Assembly: GCA_030374765.1 (NCBI GenBank)
Contig: JARGXX010000040.1
Location: 237,795-301,794 of the forward strand
Reading direction: 5' to 3'
Length of the DNA stretch: 64,000 nt
Origin: Agarophyton chilense
Taxonomy: Eukaryota > Rhodophyta > Florideophyceae > Gracilariales > Gracilariaceae
A model generated the notes under the pieces. It ran no database searches, had not been told where the DNA came from, and saw only the letters and a list, made by a program, of their open reading frames with translations. This document shows, piece after piece, positions 9,791 through 20,558 of this stretch. Made by a program: the position numbers and the translations under genes. Every line of letters starts with the position of its first letter. The first letter of the stretch is position 1.

Positions 9791-11488
9791 ATCCTTGCAC
9801 ACAGGCCTTGTATCATTGTGTGATGCATGAAGACCAAACCAAGTTCTATCAGAGTGCAGTGAAAGAAACAGAAGACTTTTGAATACACCATGTCAATGAT
9901 GATCGCGTAGAAACAGTCGGCCTTGGGTTGGGAAACAAAAGAGCACGGCGTTGAGCGTGCAAGAATGAAGCGACGAAACAAGAATCCGTGCTGGGCAAGT
10001 GCTACCGCGGGAGCCTCTCGGCATTTCAGAGCTTAAGATGTCTTATTACACTGCATTTTGGTTGTTAGTCTTAATCTCGGGTCTATATTCAACCATTTAT
10101 TGAAGCTTTCTTACAAGTACCTTTCAACAACGAACAACTCTTCTACTCTTAAAATTTCTGTTGCCACGAAAACTTAGTGCAAAATAAATATCTACTTATG
10201 ATAAGCTGCTACGCAACCATAGCAGCTAATGCAGTTTGCAATTCATATTAGTACAGAGATTCTGGGCACAATTCAGACTTTTTTGGGGCACAAGCTTCAG
10301 TATACAATCTGGCCCTTCATGCTGCGCGTGGGTGCTGCTGGAGCTTACGGTGTCGCCACCGTGTGGAGAAAGGAACTTGTGCGCACTTGATGCAGAAGAC
10401 GAAAGCCACAGTTTGAATAATAAGTCAATACTCAAACGGCGGCATTGGTGGTATTTTCATTCCCCAGAACTCTCACATCTGTATCAAGGGTCCCATCCGT
10501 ATTGCACTCGGTTCACGTTTTGGAACGTAGAGCCGTCCCGAGCAGTCTACTCCCAGTGAATCAGTCACGTTCTTTAACGCTGTGCAGACATTGTGCATCC
10601 TTCCAGCCAATCACTCAAAAAAAGTATGAAGTTTCTTGTATGGAAGAGTGCCTATTCCGAGAACATTGCTTCCTAGCGATAAGAGAATCGGCGGTGTGCG
10701 CGTACTGATTGTATTAAAAGCGGTGTGACGATGATTCGAAGATCTGAATGAACTGGTCTGTCCGATCAATTTCAAAGACAACGTAAACATGACCGGTCGC
10801 GAAGAGTGATCAAGGAACATGAAAAAAATATCGTTGCATGTGTAACAAATAGAGCCCTTGACGTCGAGCACGGTTTTCGCCCAGCTCCTGTCAGTCCTGT
10901 GTGCCATCAGACTGGACGGTGATCCGAATCCAAGCTGTCCGCTGTCGGCAGCGATGCTGTGTCGGAGCAACTGCGAAATATGCTGCAACGAACTGCAGTT
11001 TGTGCGAACCAAAGCACTCTTTAAGCAGCCACCGAGTCTGCTGCTCTCATTTCTACGAGGTTGAGATAACTGGGCCTTTTCCCGCCACAATGACGGAATT
11101 CTGTCTACTGGCTTTTAGCGATTTGAAAATGGGGGGGAGGAAAACAATTTCGTAGATGAAAAATGCGCCACACAGCTGTAACAAAATCTTGCGCACAATC
11201 GCAGGCCTTTCCTAGCGACATAAGTAGGAGATATTCTTGAGTTAGGCGCAAACGGCACTCATAAAGCGCTTCAGACTGACGGCTCATAGACCTCACGCAA
11301 AGCATGCCACAGTAACTATGAAAATTACGGTTTGCAAATGTTATGGAACCTTCATCGCTACGGTTAGGCTGGCGCCTTGCTGTAAATATATCCATATAGA
11401 AATAGCAGGGATTTACTAATGTGCCAGCCTAATGCGTTGTTGGAAATTGTATGTGACCAATCAGGTACACCTACATATACTTCCTGAC
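9791..11488. other. Unassigned stretch after the solo LTR (copy A)
   Basis: No recognised gene. The longest frame is minus, 10611-11090 (159 codons; HISQLLRHSIAADSGQLGFG near its middle). In copy B two single-base losses near 63685-63695 shorten it, so selection on it is doubtful. The sequence 10020-10240 is AT-rich. Confidence 0.5.
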
Positions 11489-11640
11489 TGTGACGGACAA
11501 GGGTGGTCGTTCTCTTTACTCTCGGGTGCGACGCCGGTCGAGACTATGTCTAGTGCAGTGTTGCACGTGTGTGTCGTGTGTGTGCAGTCTAGCTGCGCTG
11601 AAAAACTGCCATCAGCGTGGGTTGTTTGTGCAGTCTAGCA
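11489..11640 (-). repeat. copia-1 3' LTR (152 bp)
   Basis: This matches 16139-16244 but has 46 extra bases between two copies of GTGCAGTCTAGC (about 11583 and 11629). The other LTR has one copy, which suggests loss of one repeat unit by slippage or recombination. The end at 11640 (AGCA) is supported by the adjoining purine tract. Confidence 0.75.
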
Positions 11641-12240
11641 TTTCCCTGCACGATGATGGTAGTTTGGGGGTGGCGGCACGATGTTGAGGGCGTTTCGAAG
11701 TCGAGTGAACGTCTGTTTCTTGAGCGCTTTCGTCAGAATGTCTGCGAGCATGGATATGGTGGGGGTGTGCTGGATAAGGATGCGCTTGCTTTTGATGAGG
11801 TCATGGAGGTAATGTCTGCGGAGGTGGCAATACTTCCGGTGCTTGGTGGGGGCCGTTTGGTATGCTACCAAGATTGGGGCATTATTGTCCATGTGTAGTA
11901 GAGTCGCGGACTTCTGGGAGTAGCCGATGTAACACAGCAGTCGGCGCAGCCACATTGTTTGCTGAGAGGCCGCTGACGCCGCATGATACTCTGCTTCGCA
12001 TATCGATAGAGCGATCCTCTTCTGCTTTGTCGATTGCCACATTACTGGGCTTTTTGTTAAGAGGTGTACTATTTCAGAGTATGACTTTCGATCTGACGCA
12101 TTTGCGAAACCGCGTCTGCGTATGATACTAGAGTGGAAGGGTCGGCCTGCTTGTAGAGAATTACGTGGCTTATTGTGCCTTTGAGGTATTTCAGGGAGTA
12201 GCGGAGTTGTTCCCAATTCTTTTGTGTTGGAGTTTTCATG
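11635..12240 (-). pseudogene. copia-1 RNase H domain
   Basis: Minus frame with the conserved copia RNase H stretch: SPVMWQSTKQKRIALSICEA, EYHAASAASQQTMWLRRLL, and HRKYCHLRRHYLHDLI near the end, then an ADILTKAL motif and a stop inside the LTR edge. It would degrade the RNA of the RNA-DNA hybrid during reverse transcription. It follows the reverse transcriptase part with a frame change near 12240-12390. Confidence 0.85.
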
Positions 12241-12292
12241 TTGGTAGCCAGGCGGCTTATAATGTGGGTTATGTCCTGTCTTGTGGAATCAG

Positions 12293-13058
12293 CTACATAG
12301 CGAAGCTCTCCAATTCTTTGGCGGTATGCGAATTCTTTCTCCGGTGGCAGTGGTGCAGATTGGTCGGGTGGCTTTTTGGGGTTTGGTTCGATTTATGGGG
12401 TTGGCTTGGGACTACAGTGGAGAAGGTTGTGTTTTTCGAGAATTGCACGGATGGTATGAGGTTGGGAGATGTGGATGGCACAGTTCGGGAATCTTTCAAT
12501 GCGCCAATTGAGAAAGAGTTTTGGTGGGCCTAGTCGTCGTATCTTGTATCTGGACCGGAGAGTGTCGTAGAGATCATCTATCATGGACTTTATTGGAGCA
12601 GCCGCTAAGAAGTCATCGATGGTCACGCTTATTATGATGGAGCCGTCCGATGTGAGGCGGAGGAAGAGGCAGGGATCGCTGTTAGTTTGAATGTAGCCTT
12701 TGCTTTTCAGGAATGATGCTAATGCCTCGAAGTATATGTGGGAGGCAGGAGGGATACCGCACAGGTTTCCTTTGAGTATCCCAGCTCGGCCCTTGTGTTT
12801 GTAGGAACCATCGAAGCGAGGGATTTGTCGCACGAATACAGGTGTGGAGTGTTCATATCGTTCGTGGAAGAATGCAGATGATATATCAAACTGTTCTAGT
12901 TTAAGATGGAAAGCGGCAGCTAGACACATAATGGATCTGGTTGAGGGGCATTCAGCGGTGTAAGTTGTGACGCGGTCTGGATCAAAGTGTACATGTGGGA
13001 GCATGCAGTCGCCTTGCACGTTGCATCTTGCTTTGTGTCTTGTTGTAGAGCCATCATC
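12293..13058 (-). pseudogene. copia-1 reverse transcriptase
   Basis: Reverse transcriptase of the RVT_2 (copia) type. The upstream part of the domain (HDGELETLDKHETTEWIPNS) lies at the end of the integrase frame. Here follow the first catalytic aspartate in EQFDISSAFFHE and the YxDD-equivalent VTIDDFLAA, then RRLGPPKLFLNWRIE. An in-frame TAG near 13058 separates it from the preceding frame, and a frame change follows near 12393. Confidence 0.85.
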
Positions 13059-14230
13059 CTATCGTTTGTAGCGGTAGGTCATTTTCAGTGGAATGGTCTT
13101 GGTTTGTGGTGGTAGTTCAGAGTTTGGAATCCATTCAGTTGTTTCGTGTTTGTCTAGTGTTTCTAGTTCGCCATCATGCGCTGCAGCCCAGTGGTTTGCG
13201 TCGGTGTATCGCTTGGCTTGGTCGGTGGTTTGGGGAGGTGGCGTGTTGGGTGTGATGGTAAGAGGAATCGGTTGCGGGATGGGTAATACTGACATGAAGG
13301 CCTGTTTATTCCCTTGTGGCCGGTGGTAAAGGGCGTCGAGATGGTGGAAGTAGGGGCGGAAGTCGATAGAGCGGAGGTGCGTATATTGGTTGGTGTGGAG
13401 GTTGATAGCCAATATACGGGTCTGTGAGATGTTGTACATGAAACGAGCAGGATCTGTGCGGGCTTCAAATTTGGTTTTCTGTTGATGGTAGTTGGGTAGG
13501 GTGCCGAATTGTCCAAATGAAAACATGCGTGTGAGTTCGGGTGTGCTTTTGTGCCAGATTTGGAAAGGTGTCTTTCCTGTGGCGTCATGGAGGGTAATGT
13601 TGTATTTATAGACCACATCTTTCTTGGCATCCTCCCAGAATGTCTCGTTGAGTTGGGAGTGGTGGAGTTCTGCTTGGGTTGCTGTCACGATGGTTTGGTT
13701 TACTCTTTCAGAGAGCGAATTCTCTTGTGGTTTATGGGGAGTGGTGGAGCTGTATTGTATGCCGTGTTGGTTGTACAATGCGTTCATTTCGTTGCTCTGA
13801 AATTCTCCGGCGTTGTCCGAGCGGTAGATGGATGGTGGTTGGCCCTGTTGAGCACTGATGTAGGCGATGGCTATAGGGGGTTGTTTGTTTGGCGTTGCTG
13901 CGCTCTGGTATGAAGAATATGATGAGAAATTTACTTGCGATGTCCAGGTAGCTTACGTAGTGTGGGTTTCCGTGGCGGGAGCGTGGTTTAAAGGGGCCAC
14001 ATGTATCGCTGCTTATGTATAAACCTAATGTGTAGTTGTGGTGTTGGGTTTTGTGTACAAGGGGTTTCTGTTTCGCAGTTGGGCAGGTGGAGCACGTAAT
14101 AGGAGGAGGCGTATTTCGGAAGGTTGTGGGTAGTAGGGGGACCGTTTTCGAATTGGCCATACGATGGATCTTGTTGAGGCTCATGTGGTTGAGTGTGACG
14201 TGCCAGTGGTAATATGAATGTGCTGTTGGA
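13059..14230 (-). pseudogene. copia-1 integrase
   Basis: A pre-integrase HHCC zinc region (HWHVTLNH near 14205, then CSTCPTAK near 14085) leads into the catalytic core. The core aspartate in YISSDTCGPF, the second in SDNAGEF (about 13800) and the glutamate in PQENSLSERVNQ (about 13700) are all present. A frame change near 13785-13850 splits it. It would insert the cDNA into the genome. The catalytic triad looks intact despite the frameshift. Confidence 0.85.
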
Positions 14231-14460
14231 TTGAGGTCGGGAGCGGGATATGTTGGTGGTATTTAGTTCAGACGCGGGGTGGTAGTTGGTCTTGGGTGTT
14301 TCTTGGATCGAAACGCTGGGGTTTGGCGTAATATGAGCGGGTTTTTGGGGCCGGAATATGGTATGGTTTTGGGTTGTGCGGGGCGCTTGCGCCGTGTGAT
14401 TGTTCGGGCGCCAGAGGCATTGGGGGATTTAATGGTATGCAGAGTATAGGAGTGGTTGTT

Positions 14461-15141
14461 CTATGGAACGGTGGCGACTATGAGGGGCAACTGTGGTTTT
14501 TGTAAGTTTAGGATAAAACATTGGCGTGGAGTGAAGACCACTGCGCCGGACTTACGTGCGGTGTCATGAACGGAGAGAAGGTTGGTATGGAGGGCATTGG
14601 TTGCAACGCACGTGACTTGCAGTGGGTCATGTTTGTTGCTCAGGCGGATCTGAATTGGACCAGCATGGGTGCATGGGGTTAAGTGGTTAGCGGCGGTGCG
14701 TGTGGAAACGTTTGATATTGGTGATAATGATTGAGGGGGGGTGTGGATGTGTGTGGGGTGGGCAGCGAAGTCTAATGCGAACATACCTTCGATATCATTT
14801 TGTTCGTCGTTGCGTTGAATTGGTTGAAGGTCCGGTTCGTGGGGTGCAGGGTTGGCTAGGTAAGCCGCGTATGCCCAGTTTGGAGGCAGAGCGGGGGGGA
14901 ACGGGTTCAGGTTCGGGTGGATGTAGGGGACTTGGACGGGGTGTGGCATCGCTACGACTTGGTTGGCTTGCGGGGCACGTGGCAGGGCTTCGTTCTTGAG
15001 AGGTTGTCCTGGCTGGTTGAATTTTGGATGGCGTATATCCCTGCACTGTTCATCAGTGTGGCTAGGCGGTACTCGCATGAACTGTTGGTGGAATGTACAG
15101 GGCCAGAATGCTGGCTGAGGTGGCTGGCAACGTGGAGGCAT
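14461..15141 (-). pseudogene. copia-1 gag C-terminus and protease region
   Basis: The frame opens with a Cys/His cluster (C-X2-H-X9-H-X4-C within WPCTFHQQF...SHTDEQC) resembling the unusual zinc binding region of CoDi-like copia Gag. A Pro-rich linker follows, then FALDFAAHPTHI near 14740. The last looks like a retropepsin active site in which the usual DSGA reads DFAA. If so the protease is inactive. Confidence 0.65.
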
Positions 15142-15150
15142 TCGGGGCTG

Positions 15151-15807
15151 TTAGTATGGTTGAGGTGCAGCTCGGGGTTGTTGGGGAAATTGCACGGTTG
15201 TGTAAAGCGTAGATGACAGGGGGGGCGATACGGGCGTGCTATACGACCTGAGGAGGTGGAAATGATGCAGGAAATCTTTCACGGTTGGGGGGTTGATAGC
15301 AAGGTGTTGTCGTCCGACGTCAACGGTGCTGGGGTTGTACCGGAGACTGTCTATGAGTAATTCCATGGTAGTGGTTTCGTCCGTGATGTTGGGGAACTTT
15401 GAGGCGATCATTCGGGCTCTTATAGAGTTGTGATTGGATACCTAGTCATCCATAGAAATGTCCGGAGTAAGGTGCAGAGATTCTGCCTCCGATTTCAAGT
15501 ACTTCTGATCTGCGGCAGTTTTTGTCTGCAGATGTTGTATTATTGAATCGACTAGGTTGTTTGGGGTGGGGTCACTTCCTATGCTCAGGAGGTTTAGGAT
15601 GTCTGGTGGAACGGTTCATAGGATGGGTGCCCTTAGTGTGTGCTTTCTTTTGTTGTGTGTCTCTAACTGTGCAGGGTCAACGGGAGGGACTGGATTTTGG
15701 CGGATGTTATCAGCGGCATCAATAGTTGTTGCAGTAGATTTTAGCGCCATTTTCCAGTAGACAGGGTTGTTGCCGTCAAGTTTGGGGACATGATGTTTTG
15801 TTTCCAT
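15151..15807 (-). pseudogene. copia-1 gag N-terminal part
   Basis: Starts METKHHVPKLDGNNPVYWKM, the usual opening of copia Gag (KLDGxNYxxWK), 330 bases inside the 5' LTR. A second segment at 15151-15411 (ITDETTTMELLIDSLRYNPS) is in another frame. Capsid-type protein for the virus-like particle; broken by a stop after residue 63 and by frameshifts. Confidence 0.7.
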
Positions 15808-16138
15808 GGCTGAGTTATGAAATTTTGTTGTGCGATCTGTAGGGATGTGTCTGTCACTATCGGTGATCAGAGCGTTTTTGTAGAGTTCAAGTATATGACC
15901 GTTGTTTGCTTTGAGAAGCTCACGGCGTTTGAGTCTGTTCGATCGAGCGGTTGAGAATTCCGTTTTAAAAGACTGTTGTGTGGCGCCGTGCTGATTTGGG
16001 GAATAGAGAAAAGTGCGTGGTGACGGTAAATAGTCGCAGGACGTGTTAAGTAAAGGAGGAAGATCGAGAGAAGAAAGGGTGTGATGACGAGAAGAGAAGA
16101 AATTGGAGTGGAGTCAGCGTATCGTGGGTTCCATAATC

Positions 16139-16244
16139 TGTGACGGACAACGGTGGTCGTTCTCGTTACTCTCGGGTGCGACGCCGGTCGGGACAATGTC
16201 TAGTGCAGTGTTGTATGTGTGTGTCGTGTGTGTGCAGTCAAGCA
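16139..16244 (-). repeat. copia-1 5' LTR (106 bp)
   Basis: About nine bases in ten match the left LTR over 106 positions, from TGTGACGGACAA to CAAGCA. Unusually short for a copia LTR. Its sister has a 46-bp internal extension. Confidence 0.75.
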
Positions 16245-16904
16245 CTGAAACAGTAAATTTCTGGTTCTCTGCTATGATATATTTTATATAGTCTATATAA
16301 GGAGAATTGTCTTCCCAACTTTTACATTTCCCTCATCACGTTCACAACCAAGAAAACTACCTTTACTTTTGATCAACATTGTTTAACATCTCTACGCTCA
16401 TCTTTGACATCTGGACGCCGGTCGCCGAATCAACACAACAGCAAACAAGATCAAAACAGTTTAATACGCGTCTGTAAGACTTTTTGGGTCCCTCGACCTC
16501 TGGAGCTCCCAATATTCACAGAACTACGGATTACATATGCTAAACCTGTCGTAGAACTATAGATTACAACTCATGCAGAAGTTTACCTGTTCGATGATCC
16601 AATTCAGCACAAAGTAGATACACGATACCATGTCTCAGGTAACACGGCAACAAATCCCATGCATATTGTCCGCCTCAAGCAGGAAGACACGGCCTTCACA
16701 CTCACCTCTTTTCGTAACTTATTTATCCTGTCCACTTGTTTGAATGATTTGAAACAAGCAATCAAATTCAACGGAAATATTACCGGTTGGCAGCACGAGC
16801 TGGATTGCTTCAGTCATAGGGCGGTCTGCCTTAATGGAAGGATCAGTATAGTTACACCTGTACGGAATCCATATCATGGGGGAAATTTCCTCGGTTTTGA
16901 AGTC
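16245..16904. other. Spacer right of copia-1
   Basis: AT-rich. TATATTTTATATAG and TATATAAGG occur near 16276-16300, but no supported gene follows. The plus-strand open frame beginning at 16659 overlaps the antisense copia relic and is probably a shadow. Confidence 0.45.
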
Positions 16905-18666
16905 TTATCGGATGATTTTGACACCTCCACGACTGGATCGATCAGTCGTATTCCTGCATGTAGAAAGCGTTATGCATACATCTTCGAATTCTACTACAAT
17001 CCAAAAATCCTTCTTGATACCACAAAGAACTTGCATTGCTTTGGTGAAAACCTTCTCTTCGTCTATAGTTTCGCCTGTGGCAAGGGTTTCAGCAGATCCG
17101 ACGGACTTAACTGGGTGTTGAGATTTATGATAGGACCAGCTGAGTGTGTGGAAAACTTGATGGATAGACAAGCTCCCAAACAGTACACTTACCAAGAGTC
17201 CAGGTTTTCCATTATTAATACTTTTACTGGCATCAGAGAACACAACCAGTGACATTTCATACTACTTGTCATCTGAAAGCTTACTGCACCTAATCAATGA
17301 TCCACGTCTATTGAGGTTTTCCATCACCTTGTTTTTTGACAAAATGTCTCTCACTAGTGGCATAAGATTTTTTGCTGAAGCGAAAAAGAAGCATAAGCAC
17401 AAAATGGCGAAGCAGAAATCCCTAACCACCCAATCTAACAGATGATTGAGTGAGAAGCAGATGCCTAAATCCTATTGAGAAGCTTTTCAAAATTTTTGCG
17501 TCTTGGTCTGCTGACCTTATACTTTTTGTAGCTTAGCAACTTTTCCTCACCATCTACAGTGATAGTACCGTCATCGTACTGCTGAACAAGAAGTCCATGA
17601 AAGTTCAGTTGTGCTGGTCTGTTGACAACAGTGCCGAGTTGGTGCTCTTCAGATATTTTCCTGACCACTGCTGACATTTTCTGCCCTGACGATGCATAAA
17701 GAATGTCATCGACCCGCTTGACAGTCTAGATACATGTTCGGCTGTTGCTGATTCGATAGAACAGCTGTTAAACGTAGAATAATTGCTGAAACCCTAATCC
17801 ACGAAGTACGTTGTGGCTAAGATGCTGCCACTTCGCTGCTGCACATGCAAGTCCGTGTGCGGCGGACAGAAGTAACCAGTAATGGTACTACTTTGTGTTG
17901 CATTCTCTCGCTGTGATCAGGTAGACGTCTCTCTGAGCCTCAGTCTGCAAAACGGCGCTCTTCTTATCGATTCTTGCTGGTGTCCAATTGAAGATCACTG
18001 CAGGGAAAAGCAACATTCGAATTCCAACCGGGGCGCATTTGGCAGAGTCCGTATTAAGCATTTCTCTGTCTCTGTCTTTGCTCTCATGCGAGGCCATGCG
18101 GGCTTTCAGTGTAAAACGATCATCCTCATACCTTTTCACCTTGTAGATTACATGACGAGACACATTGTTTACATTCGAAGGAACGTTTGAGACAGGGATA
18201 TCTTTGACAATCCTCTATAACGACTTATCTTCTTTGGCGGACGCATTTTCGGTTGCGTGAGAAGGGGGTCCCTGAGTCTGGTGAATCATGAACTACGTTG
18301 CCCTGAAAGCCTCGTAGTGATTACGAGTGACTTCCTTCAGTACTGCGAAGTTCCTGTCCCGGGAAAAGTTGCACTTCTGCTCCGTTTAGTACCTCCTTCT
18401 GCGTTAAATATCCCTGTAATACTGCTTTTGATCTCACCAATGCACCCTAATCTCGTCTCCAACACTTGAAAATTGCTGTCCGATGGAGCAATTTTTTCTT
18501 CTGGAAACTGATGTACTGAAGTGTGGGTATGTACGGTTTCAGTGTCAAAGTATTCGTCTAGATTGTGCTCCGTCTCCATAATTTCATATACACGGGTTCT
18601 GCCCATGCCGTAGATGGTATCCTGCACAGCGGAAGCTATGTTGCTGACGGGGCTTAAGACCCGCAC
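16905..18666 (-). pseudogene. copia-3 relic: reverse transcriptase and RNase H pieces
   Basis: Minus-strand fragments collinear with copia-2. First 18337-18666 (a linker-like piece). Then 17888-18163, with IYKVKRYEDDRFTLKARMA and AQRDVYLITARE, matching the start of the copia-2 reverse transcriptase. Then 17465-17677, weakly like the palm-thumb part. Last 16905-17255, RNase H (VVFSDASKSINNG, VKSVGSAETLATGETIDEEK). No gag, integrase or LTR was seen. Strongly decayed and only distantly similar to copia-2. Confidence 0.7.
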
Positions 18667-18735
18667 AGCAGAGTGTAGGGAAAAGGGAAAAACGTCAGGT
18701 AAAGATCGTACTGATTCGTAGTCTCGACAGCAAAT

Positions 18736-19181
18736 TGTAACGCAATGACGGGTGGGTCAGCGTACAGGTATCGACCGGTGGTAGCGTGGTAGAGCGGGTC
18801 CTAAGGTTCGAATTCTTGACGGCGGCACTCCCAGTGTACTTGGTGCAATGGGCTGGCGTTTACTGCGTAGTCTTACAGGTTGGAGCTACGGAAACGATGG
18901 CTTGAAGACCAATTGGTGGACCGAATATACCAAAGGGGGTTACTTAGTATCCTAACGGTGCCTATTTTACTCTAAGGGAGAAGCGTCGCTCGAGCCAAGT
19001 AAATAGTACTGGCGAGGCGCTGGGATCTCCCTGATACTGGAATGCTAATCTATAACAATAATTAAAATTAATTAATAATCTCCCTGAGTCGAGCTGAGGT
19101 CGGCCAGTCGACGTGGCGTCTGTAAGATTCCTCAGGGCCCGGCGGTTTACAGAGCTCAACCGTTATCGTCGCTCCTTAACA
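18736..19181. repeat. About 445-bp LTR-like repeat, left copy
   Basis: This matches 25502-25947 in the same orientation over its whole length. It begins TGTAACGCAATG and ends CTTAACA. Flanks CAAAT (18731-18735) and CAAAG (19182-19186) agree at four of five bases, so this copy may be a solo LTR. It has an AT-rich core (19055-19080). A tRNA-like GGTTCGAATTC box is present, but its spacing to any A box is too short for a SINE promoter. Confidence 0.6.
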
Positions 19182-19737
19182 CAAAGAGCACAATATAAGG
19201 CAAACCTCAGATGCAAATTCATTGCAATGCCCTTTAGGGTTGCTTTCAGCGTGGCTGCTGAAAGCATTTATTAATAGTGCTTGAAGAGGTACTAATGATA
19301 GTTCTAGCAAGAGCAATTACTAACGAGAGGCAACCGAAAAAACTGCTGATGCCTACCATCGAATTCAAGACAGAAAAGCAGAAATAAAGTCTCATGACCA
19401 GTATCGAGAACAGAATGCATATTCATGCCTTTGTATAATATGCACATGACAAAGCAGCACGCACTCCGTTAGCGCTGAAAGAATTTGAATACGTCGGTCA
19501 TCATAGTGCGCGATGTCGTGGAGTCGGTCGATACAACAGGGCCCTATGAGTTGTGACGTGCAAGCGTACGGAGGTCACTTCGATATAGACGAAACAATAG
19601 AGCGGTTACGTTGAGTTTCCGTCTTCTCCAATTCATCCATGTATCCGGAAACCAGAATAGGGACATCCCCGCGTAGACTGTTCAAAGTTATCCAGTCCGT
19701 TTCCTCGTCAGAGAATCAGCGTCATTTTTGAAGTAAC
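19182..19737. other. Spacer without recognised gene
   Basis: No open frame of note and no similarity to other parts of the window was seen. Confidence 0.5.
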
Positions 19738-20558
19738 TCAATATTCTCTTATCGGCATTTGATATTTTAGAAAACGGTCAATAACCAACAGTTCATTTTC
19801 TTGAGAGGCAAGATAGTGTCTAACTTCTTCAGTGACTTCGAAACTTTTGTTTCGAGAGAATTTCAACCTGCGACCGTGTAACTCTTCCTTATGACCGTCA
19901 TGTGAAGACTCGAAAAGGATGATATACTCGTTTCGACATTCGAGTACGCAATATGGTCCAACCCACTTGAGTGATTGTTTTTTAGTCCGCTCACGCTGCA
20001 GTACACCCCGAAGAATGGAGTAACCCTTGGTAAATATGATTCCGTCCAAGGCGAATTGCAGCTGTCTAATGCGGTATAGTTGAGCCTTTTTTAATGTCTT
20101 TGAGTTCAAGAACTCCCACTTTCTCACCAACTTTCCGGTGAATAGCAGTAAGCGGCGAGTCCTGGTTATGATCAGTAAACACCGTCAAAGACAACGGTTA
20201 TCGAGTCGGTAAATATCGGATTGTTCAAAGCATATTGTACAACTGGCAAAATACTGGGGCAACAGCTTTTCGGGAGCTGGTACTCAGAAAGAAGAGCACG
20301 AGATACGCTTAGGAGCTCTGGGCAGACTACTTCAACACTTCCATTTGACCAAGTGCAACACGCCAACGTGGAATGATGAGATGGCTTGGTCCTTTTCTTC
20401 AGAACACGAACGACTTCGTTCTTGAAACGAGAGCCGCGTTTACAGACCCCCTTGTTAGACAGACCAAACGCTGCAAACCTGTTTATCAAAAAATTTTGCT
20501 GCGACTTCAGCTGTGATTTCGGTCGTGGTTGTGAGCCAAAACTAACCGCTGTGATCAT
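19738..20558 (-). pseudogene. Chromovirus A relic: integrase C-terminal region
   Basis: Two minus frames (20172-20558, 19738-20130) parallel the second chromovirus at 22931-23970. They show RFAAFGLSNKGVCKRGSRFK, then SEYQLPKSCCPSILPVVQYA near 20250, then WVGPYCVLECRNEYIILFES and LHGRRLKFSRNKSFEVTEE. The part corresponding to the chromodomain is not recognisable. It is a fragment of a Ty3/gypsy pol 3' end, without gag, protease or reverse transcriptase. Confidence 0.7.

Larger units (their letters stand above)
1..11389. repeat. Large segmental duplication, copy A
   Basis: This segment matches 52489-64000 in the same orientation. The offset is 52488 up to about position 7650 and 52612 after it, because copy B carries 124 extra bases inside the zinc-finger region. 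Near 11070 and 11270 copy B also has two 1-base losses and one 1-base gain. Apart from the stretch 7502-7777 only scattered substitutions are visible by eye. The segment holds the RBR pseudogene, the HEAT/copia insertion, module W, the zinc-finger inverted pair and a solo LTR. Both window ends cut the repeat, so its true limits are unknown. Copia-1 begins 100 bases after the last comparable base. Confidence 0.95.
11489..16244 (-). mobile_element. copia-1, Ty1/copia element with very short LTRs
   Basis: Minus-strand element with domain order gag, protease, integrase, reverse transcriptase, RNase H, which is the Ty1/copia order. Its ends are direct repeats starting TGTGACGGACAA (11489 and 16139). 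Flanks CTGAC (11484-11488) and CTGAA (16245-16249) fit a decayed 5-bp target duplication. A purine tract, read as GCAGGGAAA on the minus strand (11641-11649), abuts the left LTR, as expected for the 3' end. Minus-strand sequence just inside the right LTR reads TTATGGAACCCACGA, possibly a half-tRNA primer site. Several frame breaks make it defective. Confidence 0.88.

Noticed and set aside
11617-15216. Numerous plus-strand Gly/Val/Trp-rich ORFs
   Set aside because: They are antisense to copia-1 gag-pol and reflect its Pro/His/Thr-rich codons.
16659-17252. A 197-codon plus-strand gene
   Set aside because: It lies opposite a recognisable copia RNase H piece and shows no domain; probably an antisense shadow.
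18780-18820. tRNA-like or SINE promoter (TGGTAGAGCGG and GGTTCGAATTC)
   Set aside because: The A-box-like and B-box-like motifs are only a few bases apart, not the 30 or more needed, and no tRNA fold is possible.
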